A stretch of DNA of 7,790 nucleotides from Desulfobacteraceae bacterium. GTDB lineage: Bacteria; Desulfobacterota; Desulfobacteria; Desulfobacterales; JAABRJ01. Each line of letters starts with the position of its first letter. The stretch's first letter is position 1. The stretch lies in NCBI GenBank assembly GCA_011390985.1, contig JAABRJ010000021.1, positions 1-7,790 of the forward strand, written 5' to 3'. The translations under genes and the position numbers were made by a program. Below, piece after piece: positions 1 through 7,790 of this stretch. The notes beneath the pieces were generated by a model, which worked only from the letters and a program-made list of their open reading frames with translations, was not told where the DNA came from and ran no database searches.

Positions 1-214
1 GCGGGTGATGGCCGCAGGCTTGGTGCTGCCCTCCTATGAGTACTGCCTCAAGTGCTCCCACACGTTCAATCTGCTGGACGCCCGCGGCGCCATCAGCGTG
101 ACCGAGCGCACGGGTTACATCGGCCGTATTCGGAACCTGGCGCGGGCCTGTGCCGAGGGGTATCTCAAACAGCGGGAGGCCATGGGGTTTCCGCTGATCA
201 AAAAAGCGAGCTGA
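1..214 (+). CDS. glyQ: Glycyl-tRNA synthetase alpha subunit, C-terminal end (partial)
   Basis: Only the last 70 or so codons are in the window; the 5' part lies upstream, and the first full codon starts at base 2. The alpha subunit carries the class II catalytic core that activates glycine and works as an alpha2beta2 complex with GlyS in the cytoplasm. The visible part holds the highly conserved GlyQ tail: a [18 protein letters not shown] block, then the IRNLARA helix, and a GFPL ending close to the terminus, as in other bacterial GlyQ proteins. The stop is TGA at 212-214. glyS follows 68 nt downstream in the same orientation, the usual glyQ-glyS order. Family assignment is secure; nothing can be said about the missing N-terminal catalytic motifs. 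Confidence 0.95.
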   Translation, partial: RVMAAGLVLPSYEYCLKCSHTFNLLDARGAISVTERTGYIGRIRNLARACAEGYLKQREAMGFPLIKKAS

Positions 215-282
215 AACGCCGGCGCCGAAGGACTCGTGAAAATTCCAGTTTCCTGTAAAGCAGCTCAAAAGGACAAAAAAAG

Positions 283-2376
283 ATGATCAATCCGTTATTG
301 CTCGAAATCGGAACCGAGGAGATTCCGGCAAGCTACATCGAGCCGGCCCTGGCAGCCCTTTCGCGGGTCCTGCAGGAGAGGCTTGCCGCGGCCCGCATCG
401 ACCATGGCGAGGCCCGGGTGTACGGCACTCCGCGGCGGCTGGCGATTCTGATCGAGGCGGTGGCTGACCGCCAGAAGCCCCTGACCACCGAGGTCACCGG
501 CCCGCCCGCCAAGGTCGGCTTCGACCCCCAGGGCAAGCCCACCGTCGCGGCCCACAAATTCGCCGAAAAGCTCGGGATTTCCGTCAAAAATATCAAAATC
601 GCCGATACGCCCAAGGGCTCCTACCTGGCGGCCCGCATTACGGAGCGCGGTCTGGCGACCCTGACCCTGCTCAAAACCATCCTGCCGGAGGTCATCGCCG
701 CGCTGCCGTTTCCCAAAACCATGCGCTGGTCCGACTACCATACGGCCTTCGCACGGCCGGTGCATTCGCTGCTGGCGCTGTTGGGCGGCCGGGTGGTGGC
801 CTTCACGCTGGAGGACATCAAAAGCGGTCGCTACACCTGGGGCCACGCCTTCCTGAAGCCCGGGCGGATCAAGATTTCCCAGCCCTCGGAATACCTGGAG
901 CGGCTGGAAGCGGCTTGGGTGCTGGCCGATATCGCCAAGCGCCGCAGCCGGGTCAAGACCGAGATCGAGGCCCTGGCCGCCGAGCTGGGGGGCCGCATCC
1001 TGCCCGACGAAGAGCTGCTGACCACGGTCACCCACCTGATCGAGTACCCGGCGCCGGTTGCCGGCCGATTCGACATTAAATTTCTTGAACTGCCCGACGA
1101 GGTGCTGATCACCTCGATGCGCGAGCATCAGAAATACTTTGCCGTTGCGGATGCCTCCGGCAGGCTCATGCCCCATTTTATCGCCGTCAACAACACCGCC
1201 GCCAAGGACCCCGCACTGGTGGCGCGGGGCCACCAGCGGGTACTGCGGGCGCGTCTCGAAGACGCCATGTTCTTTTATCGCAGCGATCTGAAGGCCTCCA
1301 TGGAAGACTGGGTCGCCAAGCTCGAGGGCGTCCTGTTCCAGGCCAGGTTGGGGTCGATGCACGCCAAGGTCCTGCGGGTGCAGGCATTGGCCGAGACCGT
1401 TGCCGGCTGGGTGGATACCGCCGGCGCACTCCGGGCGGAGGCCTCCCGCGCCGCGCATCTGTGCAAGGCCGACCTGGTCAGCCAGATGGTGGTGGAATTC
1501 CCGAAACTCCAGGGGGTCATGGGGCGGGTCTATGCCGTCGCCGCCGGCGAGCCCGAGGGCGTTGCCGCCGCCATTCAAGAGCATTACCGGCCGACCGCTT
1601 CGGGCGGCGCCCTGCCCCAGACCAAAGCCGGTGCGGTGGTCAGCATCGCCGACAAGATGGATTCGATTTGCGGCTGCTTCCGGGTCGGACTGGTGCCCAC
1701 GGGCGGATCGGACCCCTATGCGCTGCGCCGCCAGGGGATCGGGATCGTGCAGATCATGCGCGACCAGGGGCTGAGCTTTTCCCTGGGGGGCCTGATAGCG
1801 GCCGGTCTCGGCCCCTACGCGGGGATCGGCCAGGCGCCCCCGGCGCAGACCGCCGACCAGGTCTACGCCTTCCTGCGCAGCCGGATGGCCTACCTGCTGA
1901 CCGAAGAGGGGCTCTCCAAGGACGTCGTCGCGGCGGTGGTGGACGCCTCGGCTGACGACGTGCCGGACGTTTGGGAGCGCGCCCGCGCCCTGGAAGCCCT
2001 CAAGGCCGCGCCGGACTTCGAGCCCCTGGCGATCGCCTTCAAGCGGGTCGTCAACATCATGAAAAAGGCGGGTCTCGCAGCGCTGCCGGCCGAGGCTGCG
2101 GCCGTGGCGCCGGAACGCTTCGAGCATGTCTGTGAAGGCGACCTGCTGAAGGCCTACCAGACGGTCAAGGCCGAGGTGGCGTGTCATCAGACCAACCGGC
2201 GCACGGACCTTGCCCTGCGGGCGATTGCCTCGCTGCGCGGGGCGGTGGATGCTTTTTTTGACGGTGTCATGGTGATGGCCGACGATCCCGCAATCCGCGG
2301 CAATCGCTTCGCCCTGCTGGCCCTGGTGGCCGGCCTGTTCGAAAATATCGCCGATTTTTCAAAAATTTCAACCTGA
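283..2376 (+). CDS. glyS: Glycyl-tRNA synthetase beta subunit
   Basis: This 697-residue protein has the usual length for bacterial GlyS. The beta subunit binds and positions tRNA(Gly) for the alpha subunit, so both are needed to charge tRNA with glycine. The N-terminus has the family signature LLLEIGTEEIP at residues 5-15. Other recognisable blocks are SMREHQKYFAV near 278-288, KADLVSQMVVEFPKLQG near 395-411 and PTGGSDPYALRR near 472-483. The last 100 or so residues look like the helical DALR-type anticodon-binding domain, including the YQTVKAEV and GNRFALLALV stretches. The ATG at 283 is preceded by AAAAGGA (267-273) at a 9-nt spacing. The gene is intact, with no frameshift or missing block seen. 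It is probably co-transcribed with glyQ and perhaps with the genes after it. Confidence 0.97.
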   Translation: MINPLLLEIGTEEIPASYIEPALAALSRVLQERLAAARIDHGEARVYGTPRRLAILIEAVADRQKPLTTEVTGPPAKVGFDPQGKPTVAAHKFAEKLGISVKNIKIADTPKGSYLAARITERGLATLTLLKTILPEVIAALPFPKTMRWSDYHTAFARPVHSLLALLGGRVVAFTLEDIKSGRYTWGHAFLKPGRIKISQPSEYLERLEAAWVLADIAKRRSRVKTEIEALAAELGGRILPDEELLTTVTHLIEYPAPVAGRFDIKFLELPDEVLITSMREHQKYFAVADASGRLMPHFIAVNNTAAKDPALVARGHQRVLRARLEDAMFFYRSDLKASMEDWVAKLEGVLFQARLGSMHAKVLRVQALAETVAGWVDTAGALRAEASRAAHLCKADLVSQMVVEFPKLQGVMGRVYAVAAGEPEGVAAAIQEHYRPTASGGALPQTKAGAVVSIADKMDSICGCFRVGLVPTGGSDPYALRRQGIGIVQIMRDQGLSFSLGGLIAAGLGPYAGIGQAPPAQTADQVYAFLRSRMAYLLTEEGLSKDVVAAVVDASADDVPDVWERARALEALKAAPDFEPLAIAFKRVVNIMKKAGLAALPAEAAAVAPERFEHVCEGDLLKAYQTVKAEVACHQTNRRTDLALRAIASLRGAVDAFFDGVMVMADDPAIRGNRFALLALVAGLFENIADFSKIST

Positions 2377-2406
2377 CGGCGGCCCGGATGGGGCTGCACG
2401 GTGAAC

Positions 2407-2413
2407 AGGGAGG
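2407..2413 (+). promoter_or_regulatory. Ribosome binding site that sets the start of the PC4-like gene
   Basis: AGGGAGG lies 5 nt before the ATG at 2419. An in-frame GTG at 2401 would place this site inside the coding region and has no comparable site of its own, so ATG 2419 is the preferred start. Confidence 0.75.
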
Positions 2414-2418
2414 ATTCG

Positions 2419-2673
2419 ATGGCGTTTGATCCTGACAAGGACAAGATCATCAAGAAGTGGCAGTGCGAGGAAACCGGCCTCATGGTTTCCATCAACCAGT
2501 ACGACCGGGGGGAGCCCAAGGTTCAGATCGGCCCCCGGATGCTGAAGAAAAAGGACGGCTCCGACCGGGCGCCGGCCAAAGCCGGCCGCCTGACGATGGA
2601 GGACGTCCTGTGGCTCTATGAGAACATCGACGAGATCAAGGACGAACTCTCCCGGTTGGTAGAACCCGAATAG
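2419..2673 (+). CDS. Small PC4/YdbC-like putative single-strand nucleic-acid-binding protein
   Basis: This is an 84-residue, highly charged protein with no signal peptide or membrane segment, so it is probably cytoplasmic. I do not recognise a named gene, but the order of elements resembles the PC4 (transcriptional coactivator p15) fold. There is a first strand, LMVSINQYDRG (21-31), then a second, PKVQIGPRML (33-42). A charged Lys-rich turn follows at 43-50, then a short K-A-G-R-L-T segment (54-59) and a C-terminal amphipathic helix with WLYENIDEI (65-73). Eukaryotic PC4 shows the same layout: YVSVRDF, then IDIREY, a charged turn, KGISL and a long helix. PC4-family proteins dimerise and bind single-stranded DNA or RNA. 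Here that role is inferred from pattern alone. The gene sits 42 nt after glyS and 21 nt before the phosphorylase-like gene. The coding call is firm; the fold call is moderate. Confidence 0.8.
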   Translation: MAFDPDKDKIIKKWQCEETGLMVSINQYDRGEPKVQIGPRMLKKKDGSDRAPAKAGRLTMEDVLWLYENIDEIKDELSRLVEPE

Positions 2674-2694
2674 GCCCCATGGAACCCCTCCGCC

Positions 2695-5474
<2,780 letters not shown>

Positions 5475-5476
5475 AC

Positions 5477-5525
5477 CCCGTCACGGCCGGCCAGACAACA
5501 CGGCCGTCGGCCAGCCCCTGACGGG
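5477..5525 (+). repeat. Nested inverted repeats in the ligA-acyP spacer
   Basis: CCCGTCA at 5477-5483 is perfectly complementary to TGACGGG at 5519-5525. Inside it, CGGCCG at 5484-5489 can pair with CGGCCG at 5501-5506 across an 11-nt loop. The RNA could fold into a two-part stem ending just before the acyP ribosome binding site (AAAGGA, 5528-5533). No T-run follows, so it does not look like an intrinsic terminator. In such GC-rich sequence the inner repeat could be chance. Confidence 0.4.
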
Positions 5526-5539
5526 AGAAAGGATAGGGT

Positions 5540-5827
5540 ATGGAAAAGAACACGGTGTGCGCGCACGCGCTGATCAGCGGCAAGGTGCAAGGGGTTTTTT
5601 TCCGCATGGAAACCCTGCGCGCCGTGGAAGGCATCGGCGGCGTGACGGGCTGGGTCAAAAACCGTCCGGATGGAACGGTGGAGGCCGTCTTCGAGGGCAG
5701 CCGGCCGCGGGTGGAGGCCGTCCTGGACTGGTGCCGCGAGGGTCCCCCCCGGGCCCAGGTGGCGGCGGTGAAGGTTTCCTGGGAAGACCCCACCGGGCGC
5801 TATGAGCGCTTTGCCATCACCGGTTGA
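5540..5827 (+). CDS. acyP: Acylphosphatase
   Basis: A 95-residue small cytoplasmic enzyme, the usual length for the family, that hydrolyses the carboxyl-phosphate bond of acylphosphates such as acetyl phosphate or 1,3-bisphosphoglycerate. The signature GKVQGVFFR is at residues 14-22, giving the phosphate-binding Arg22. The second motif, GWVKNRPDGTVEAVFEG, supplies the catalytic Asn41. The C-terminal RYERFAITG matches the usual closing strand. The ATG is preceded by AAAGGA (5528-5533) at a 6-nt spacing. It lies 65 nt after ligA and 40 nt before the next gene on the same strand. A run of seven T sits inside the signature (5595-5601) but the frame is intact. The physiological substrate in bacteria is generally unclear, and the context does not settle it. 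Confidence 0.95.
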   Translation: MEKNTVCAHALISGKVQGVFFRMETLRAVEGIGGVTGWVKNRPDGTVEAVFEGSRPRVEAVLDWCREGPPRAQVAAVKVSWEDPTGRYERFAITG

Positions 5828-5855
5828 CCCTGCCGGCGACCGCATCAACCAGGCC

Positions 5856-5863
5856 AAAGGAGG
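5856..5863 (+). promoter_or_regulatory. Strong ribosome binding site that sets the start of the isochorismatase-family gene
   Basis: AAAGGAGG lies 4 nt before the ATG at 5868. The same frame has an earlier ATG at 5802, inside acyP, but a start there would put this near-perfect site within the coding region and add 22 residues that do not resemble the family. Confidence 0.8.
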
Positions 5864-5867
5864 GATC

Positions 5868-6425
5868 ATGAGGCGCCATGCATACGCCGCTGCGCGGGAG
5901 GACAGCCTGCTCCCGATCATCGACCTTCAGCAGGCGATGCGAAAGGTCATGGCATCATGGGAGCAGACCGTGGCCAAAGTGCGTCAGCTCACACAGGCCG
6001 CCAACACTCTTGGGGTCCCGGTTTTGGTGACCGAGCAGTACAAGACGGGGCTCGGCGCAACCGACCCCGAAGTGCTCCGGGAAATCAACTCGCCCGTGGT
6101 GGTCCAAAAGGAGCACTTCAGCGCCTGTTTGGAACCCGCGTTTCTCTCCGCGGTCCACTCTTTCCAGCGCAATCAGATTGTGGTGGCCGGGATGGAAACC
6201 CATGTGTGCGTTCTGCAGACGTGTCTCGATCTGATCGCGTCGGGCTTTCAGGTGCACCTGGCGGCCGATGCCGTGGCCTCCCGTGTCAACCAAAACCGCG
6301 ACATCGCCATCGATCTCTTGCGTCAGGCCGGCGCGGTCGTCAGCTCGGCCGAGATCGTCATCTTCCAGTGGGCCTGCCGGGCCAATACCGTCGATTTTCG
6401 CAGGATCCTGCCGATTGTCAAATAG
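5868..6425 (+). CDS. Isochorismatase-family cysteine hydrolase (ISOC1/ISOC2-like)
   Basis: This 185-residue cytoplasmic protein has the isochorismatase-like hydrolase fold. The expected catalytic triad is visible: Asp19 in PIIDLQ, Lys81 in VQKEHFSA and Cys114 in GMETHVCV, the latter with the ETHVC segment that normally carries the cis-peptide before the nucleophile. TEQYKTGLGAT (55-65), then the GFQVHLAADAVASR stretch and a C-terminal FRRILPIVK tail match the ISOC1/ISOC2 (MAR1-like) branch rather than true isochorismatases. The nicotinamidase D-x-H metal motif is not seen between Asp19 and Lys81, so pyrazinamidase/nicotinamidase activity is unlikely. No substrate is known for most of this branch. 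It is the last plus-strand gene before the convergent junction and seems slightly less GC-biased at third positions than ligA, though this was not counted. Confidence 0.88.
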   Translation: MRRHAYAAAREDSLLPIIDLQQAMRKVMASWEQTVAKVRQLTQAANTLGVPVLVTEQYKTGLGATDPEVLREINSPVVVQKEHFSACLEPAFLSAVHSFQRNQIVVAGMETHVCVLQTCLDLIASGFQVHLAADAVASRVNQNRDIAIDLLRQAGAVVSSAEIVIFQWACRANTVDFRRILPIVK

Positions 6426-6460
6426 CCAAGGGGGTATGCGCGCCTTGGGGGCGATTTTTT
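6426..6460 (+). terminator. Weak candidate intrinsic terminator after the plus-strand genes
   Basis: Directly after the TAG at 6423-6425, CCAAGG (6426-6431) can pair with CCTTGG (6443-6448). Alternatively CGCC (6441-6444) can pair with GGCG (6450-6453) around a 5-nt loop, one base before six T residues (6455-6460). The position between convergent genes and the T-run favour termination, but both stems are short and mutually exclusive. Confidence 0.4.
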
Positions 6461-6468
6461 CCTGACGG

Positions 6469-6485
6469 CGCCCTAAAACAGGGCG
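6469..6485. repeat. Hairpin overlapping the ftsY stop codon
   Basis: CGCCCT (6469-6474) and AGGGCG (6480-6485) form a perfect 6-bp stem around the 5-nt loop AAAAC. It spans the ftsY TAG (6473-6475 on the minus strand). Read on the minus strand it is followed by CCGTCAGG and then A-rich sequence, not T, so it is not a classical terminator in that direction. It might stabilise or delimit the 3' ends of either transcript. Confidence 0.4.
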
Positions 6486-7654
6486 GCGACGAACTTCTCG
6501 GGGTCAAAGTCCTGAAGGTCCTCGATCTTTTCTCCGATCCCGATGTATTTCAGGGGAATTTGGAGGCTGTTGCAGATGCTGATGACGATGCCGCCCTTGG
6601 CCGTGCCGTCCAGCTTGGTGAGGGCGATGCCGGTGATGCCGACGGTCTCCTGGAAGAGTCTGGCCTGGGTCAGGGCGTTCTGGCCGGTGGTGGCGTCCAG
6701 TACCAGCAGGACTTCCTGGGGCGCGCCGGGCAGTTTGCGGTCGATGGTGCGCTGGATCTTTTTGAGTTCGGCCATCAGGTTGACCTTGGTGTGCAGCCGC
6801 CCGGCGGTGTCCACCAGCACCACGTCTGTGCCGCGTGCCAGGGCGGCTTCGATGGTGTCGAAGGCCACGGCGGCGGGGTCGGCGTTTTCGCGGTGCCGGA
6901 CGATGTCGGCCCCGGAGCGCTGGGCCCAGATTGCGAGCTGCTCGCCGGCGGCGGCCCGGAAGGTGTCCGCAGCGCCGATCAGCACCTTTTCTCCGGCGAC
7001 AGTATAACGTGCGGCCAGCTTGCCGATGGTGGTGGTTTTGCCGACGCCGTTGACGCCCACGACCATGATCACATGCGGCTTGGCAACGTCGCGCGCCGGC
7101 GGCGGGGCAGCCGTGCCGACAAGCGCCAGGATTTCCTCCTTTAAGGCGTTTTTGAGCTGCTCGGCGTCTGTGATCTCGGCCTTGCGCTCCGAGATCCGGC
7201 CCATCAGCGCCGTGGTGGTCTGAACGCCGATATCGGCGGTGATCAGCAGTTCCTCCAACTCGTCGAGCAGCTCGGCGTCGATCCTGCGCTGGCCGCTGAA
7301 GAGACCTTCCAGGCCTGCGGCCAGCGAGCGGCGGGTCTTGCCGAGGCGCTCCTTGAGGCGTGCCAAAAAGCCCGTTGGCGCGGCGGGTTGGATTTCGGCG
7401 GCGGCTTCCGGTGCCGCGGCTGGCTGCGCTTCGTCCCGATCGGCGCTCAAGGGCCGGTGTTCGGCGGATGATTCGGGCGCCGCCCCCTCCGGTGTGAGGG
7501 GCGGCCCAGGCGATTTACGGGTCGCAAGGCGCTGGATGATTTTGGTCAGAACGATGGCCAGGATCAACACCAGGACGCCCCACCAGACCTCTCGGGGCAC
7601 TGCGGCCAGCAGACGGTTGAAGGTTGCCCAAAAGCGTTCCAGGCTCTCTTGCAT
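6473..7654 (-). CDS. ftsY: Signal recognition particle receptor FtsY (SRP GTPase)
   Basis: This 393-residue GTPase is the receptor that docks SRP-ribosome complexes at the membrane and hands nascent membrane proteins to SecYEG. The C-terminal NG domain is complete: a helical N domain from about residue 100, G1 P-loop GVNGVGKTTT (200-209, Lys206), DTFRAAA from Asp230, G3 DTAGR from Asp282, TKLDG from Thr346, and a closing GIGEKIEDLQDFDPEKFV typical of FtsY rather than Ffh. Before it there is a likely membrane segment at about 23-40 (VWWGVLVLILAIVLTKII), then an Ala/Pro/Glu-rich linker, where E. coli FtsY has only an acidic A domain. I prefer the ATG at 7654; a TTG two codons earlier (7660) is possible. 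It follows smc by 50 nt, probably in one operon. Confidence 0.96.
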   Translation of the reverse strand: MQESLERFWATFNRLLAAVPREVWWGVLVLILAIVLTKIIQRLATRKSPGPPLTPEGAAPESSAEHRPLSADRDEAQPAAAPEAAAEIQPAAPTGFLARLKERLGKTRRSLAAGLEGLFSGQRRIDAELLDELEELLITADIGVQTTTALMGRISERKAEITDAEQLKNALKEEILALVGTAAPPPARDVAKPHVIMVVGVNGVGKTTTIGKLAARYTVAGEKVLIGAADTFRAAAGEQLAIWAQRSGADIVRHRENADPAAVAFDTIEAALARGTDVVLVDTAGRLHTKVNLMAELKKIQRTIDRKLPGAPQEVLLVLDATTGQNALTQARLFQETVGITGIALTKLDGTAKGGIVISICNSLQIPLKYIGIGEKIEDLQDFDPEKFVAALF

Positions 7655-7663
7655 TTTCAATCA

Positions 7664-7669
7664 CTTCCT
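7664..7669 (-). promoter_or_regulatory. Ribosome binding site for ftsY
   Basis: On the minus strand AGGAAG lies 9 nt before the ATG at 7654, but only 3 nt before the in-frame TTG at 7660. The spacing favours ATG, which would give a protein two residues shorter than a TTG start. Confidence 0.6.
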
Positions 7670-7704
7670 GTGGTTTTTTGCCGGCCGAAGCTTCCGGGCG
7701 CGCG

Positions 7705-7790
7705 TCAGTTCAGAGCGGCGTGGGCCTCCGAGGGGTGCGTCAGGGTGACCGAGACCAGCTTGGACACGCCCTTTTTCTCCATGGTCACCC
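7705..7790 (-). CDS. smc: Chromosome segregation ATPase SMC, C-terminal end (partial)
   Basis: Only the last 28 or so codons are present; the gene begins beyond the window edge. The visible tail reads VTMEKKGVSKLVSVTL, followed by about ten variable residues and a TGA (7707-7705). The VTM-x(2,3)-GVSKLVSV block is the closing strand of the SMC ATPase head, just after the D-loop and switch region, and is hard to confuse with other families. SMC forms the condensin complex with ScpA and ScpB and organises the chromosome. ftsY follows 50 nt downstream, and smc-ftsY adjacency is seen in many bacteria, which supports the call. The spacer between them (7655-7704) holds a GAAGCTTC palindrome and the ftsY ribosome binding site, and nothing else that I could recognise. 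Confidence 0.85.
   Translation of the reverse strand, partial: VTMEKKGVSKLVSVTLTHPSEAHAALN

Noticed and set aside
295..2187. A 630-codon open frame on the minus strand opposite glyS
   Set aside because: Its product is rich in Gly, His, Gln, Arg and Pro with no family motif, the pattern expected when a GC-rich gene is read backwards. GlyS on the plus strand is unmistakable and fills the region.
5595..5601. Seven-T run in acyP as a programmed frameshift site
   Set aside because: The reading frame is intact across it and encodes the conserved GVFFR signature. No alternative frame product or stimulatory structure is apparent.
5868..6425. Nicotinamidase (PncA) in an NAD recycling unit with ligA
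   Set aside because: The D-x-H and following His metal ligands of PncA are not found, and LigA releases NMN rather than nicotinamide. The sequence fits ISOC1/2-like proteins better.
5957..7144. A 395-codon plus-strand open frame running from the hydrolase gene into the region opposite ftsY
   Set aside because: It crosses two genes with clear homology in other frames, has no recognisable domain and shows the low-complexity composition of a shadow frame.
7676..7704. Terminator between smc and ftsY
   Set aside because: The GAAGCTTC palindrome has no loop, and on the minus strand it is followed by A residues rather than T, so the two genes more likely share a transcript.

Overview
This GC-rich, densely packed chromosomal window carries housekeeping genes in two convergent groups. 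The plus strand (1-6425) reads glyQ (3' end only), glyS, a small PC4-like protein, a nucleoside phosphorylase-like protein, ligA, an acylphosphatase and an isochorismatase-family hydrolase. The minus strand (7790-6473) reads the last codons of smc and then a complete ftsY. Separate glyQ and glyS genes (alpha2beta2-type glycyl-tRNA synthetase), an NAD-dependent ligase, the smc-ftsY pairing and the protein style fit a Gram-negative bacterium. A Desulfobacterota (former Deltaproteobacteria) member is my best guess; this is inference, and no 16S or other marker is present.

Plus strand: the genes from glyQ to ligA are close together (gaps of 68, 42 and 21 nt, then a 16-nt overlap), which suggests one transcript. 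glyQ and glyS encode the two glycyl-tRNA synthetase subunits. The 84-residue protein that follows has the strand and helix pattern of the PC4/YdbC family of single-strand nucleic-acid-binding proteins. The phosphorylase-like gene overlaps the start of ligA, suggesting translational coupling. A 65-nt spacer containing inverted repeats separates ligA from acyP, and 40 nt separate acyP from the last gene, which resembles the ISOC1/ISOC2 branch of the isochorismatase fold.

Minus strand: smc ends 50 nt before the ftsY ATG. FtsY, the signal recognition particle receptor GTPase, has an apparent N-terminal membrane segment and an Ala/Pro/Glu-rich linker. The two groups converge with only 47 nt between stop codons; this gap holds a weak candidate terminator, and a second hairpin overlaps the ftsY stop.

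No tRNA, rRNA, CRISPR array, insertion sequence, prophage gene or obvious defence system was seen. No gene-free stretch exceeds 70 nt. The most interesting item is the small PC4-like protein. The rest is ordinary core-genome content, and I found no convincing new multi-gene system.
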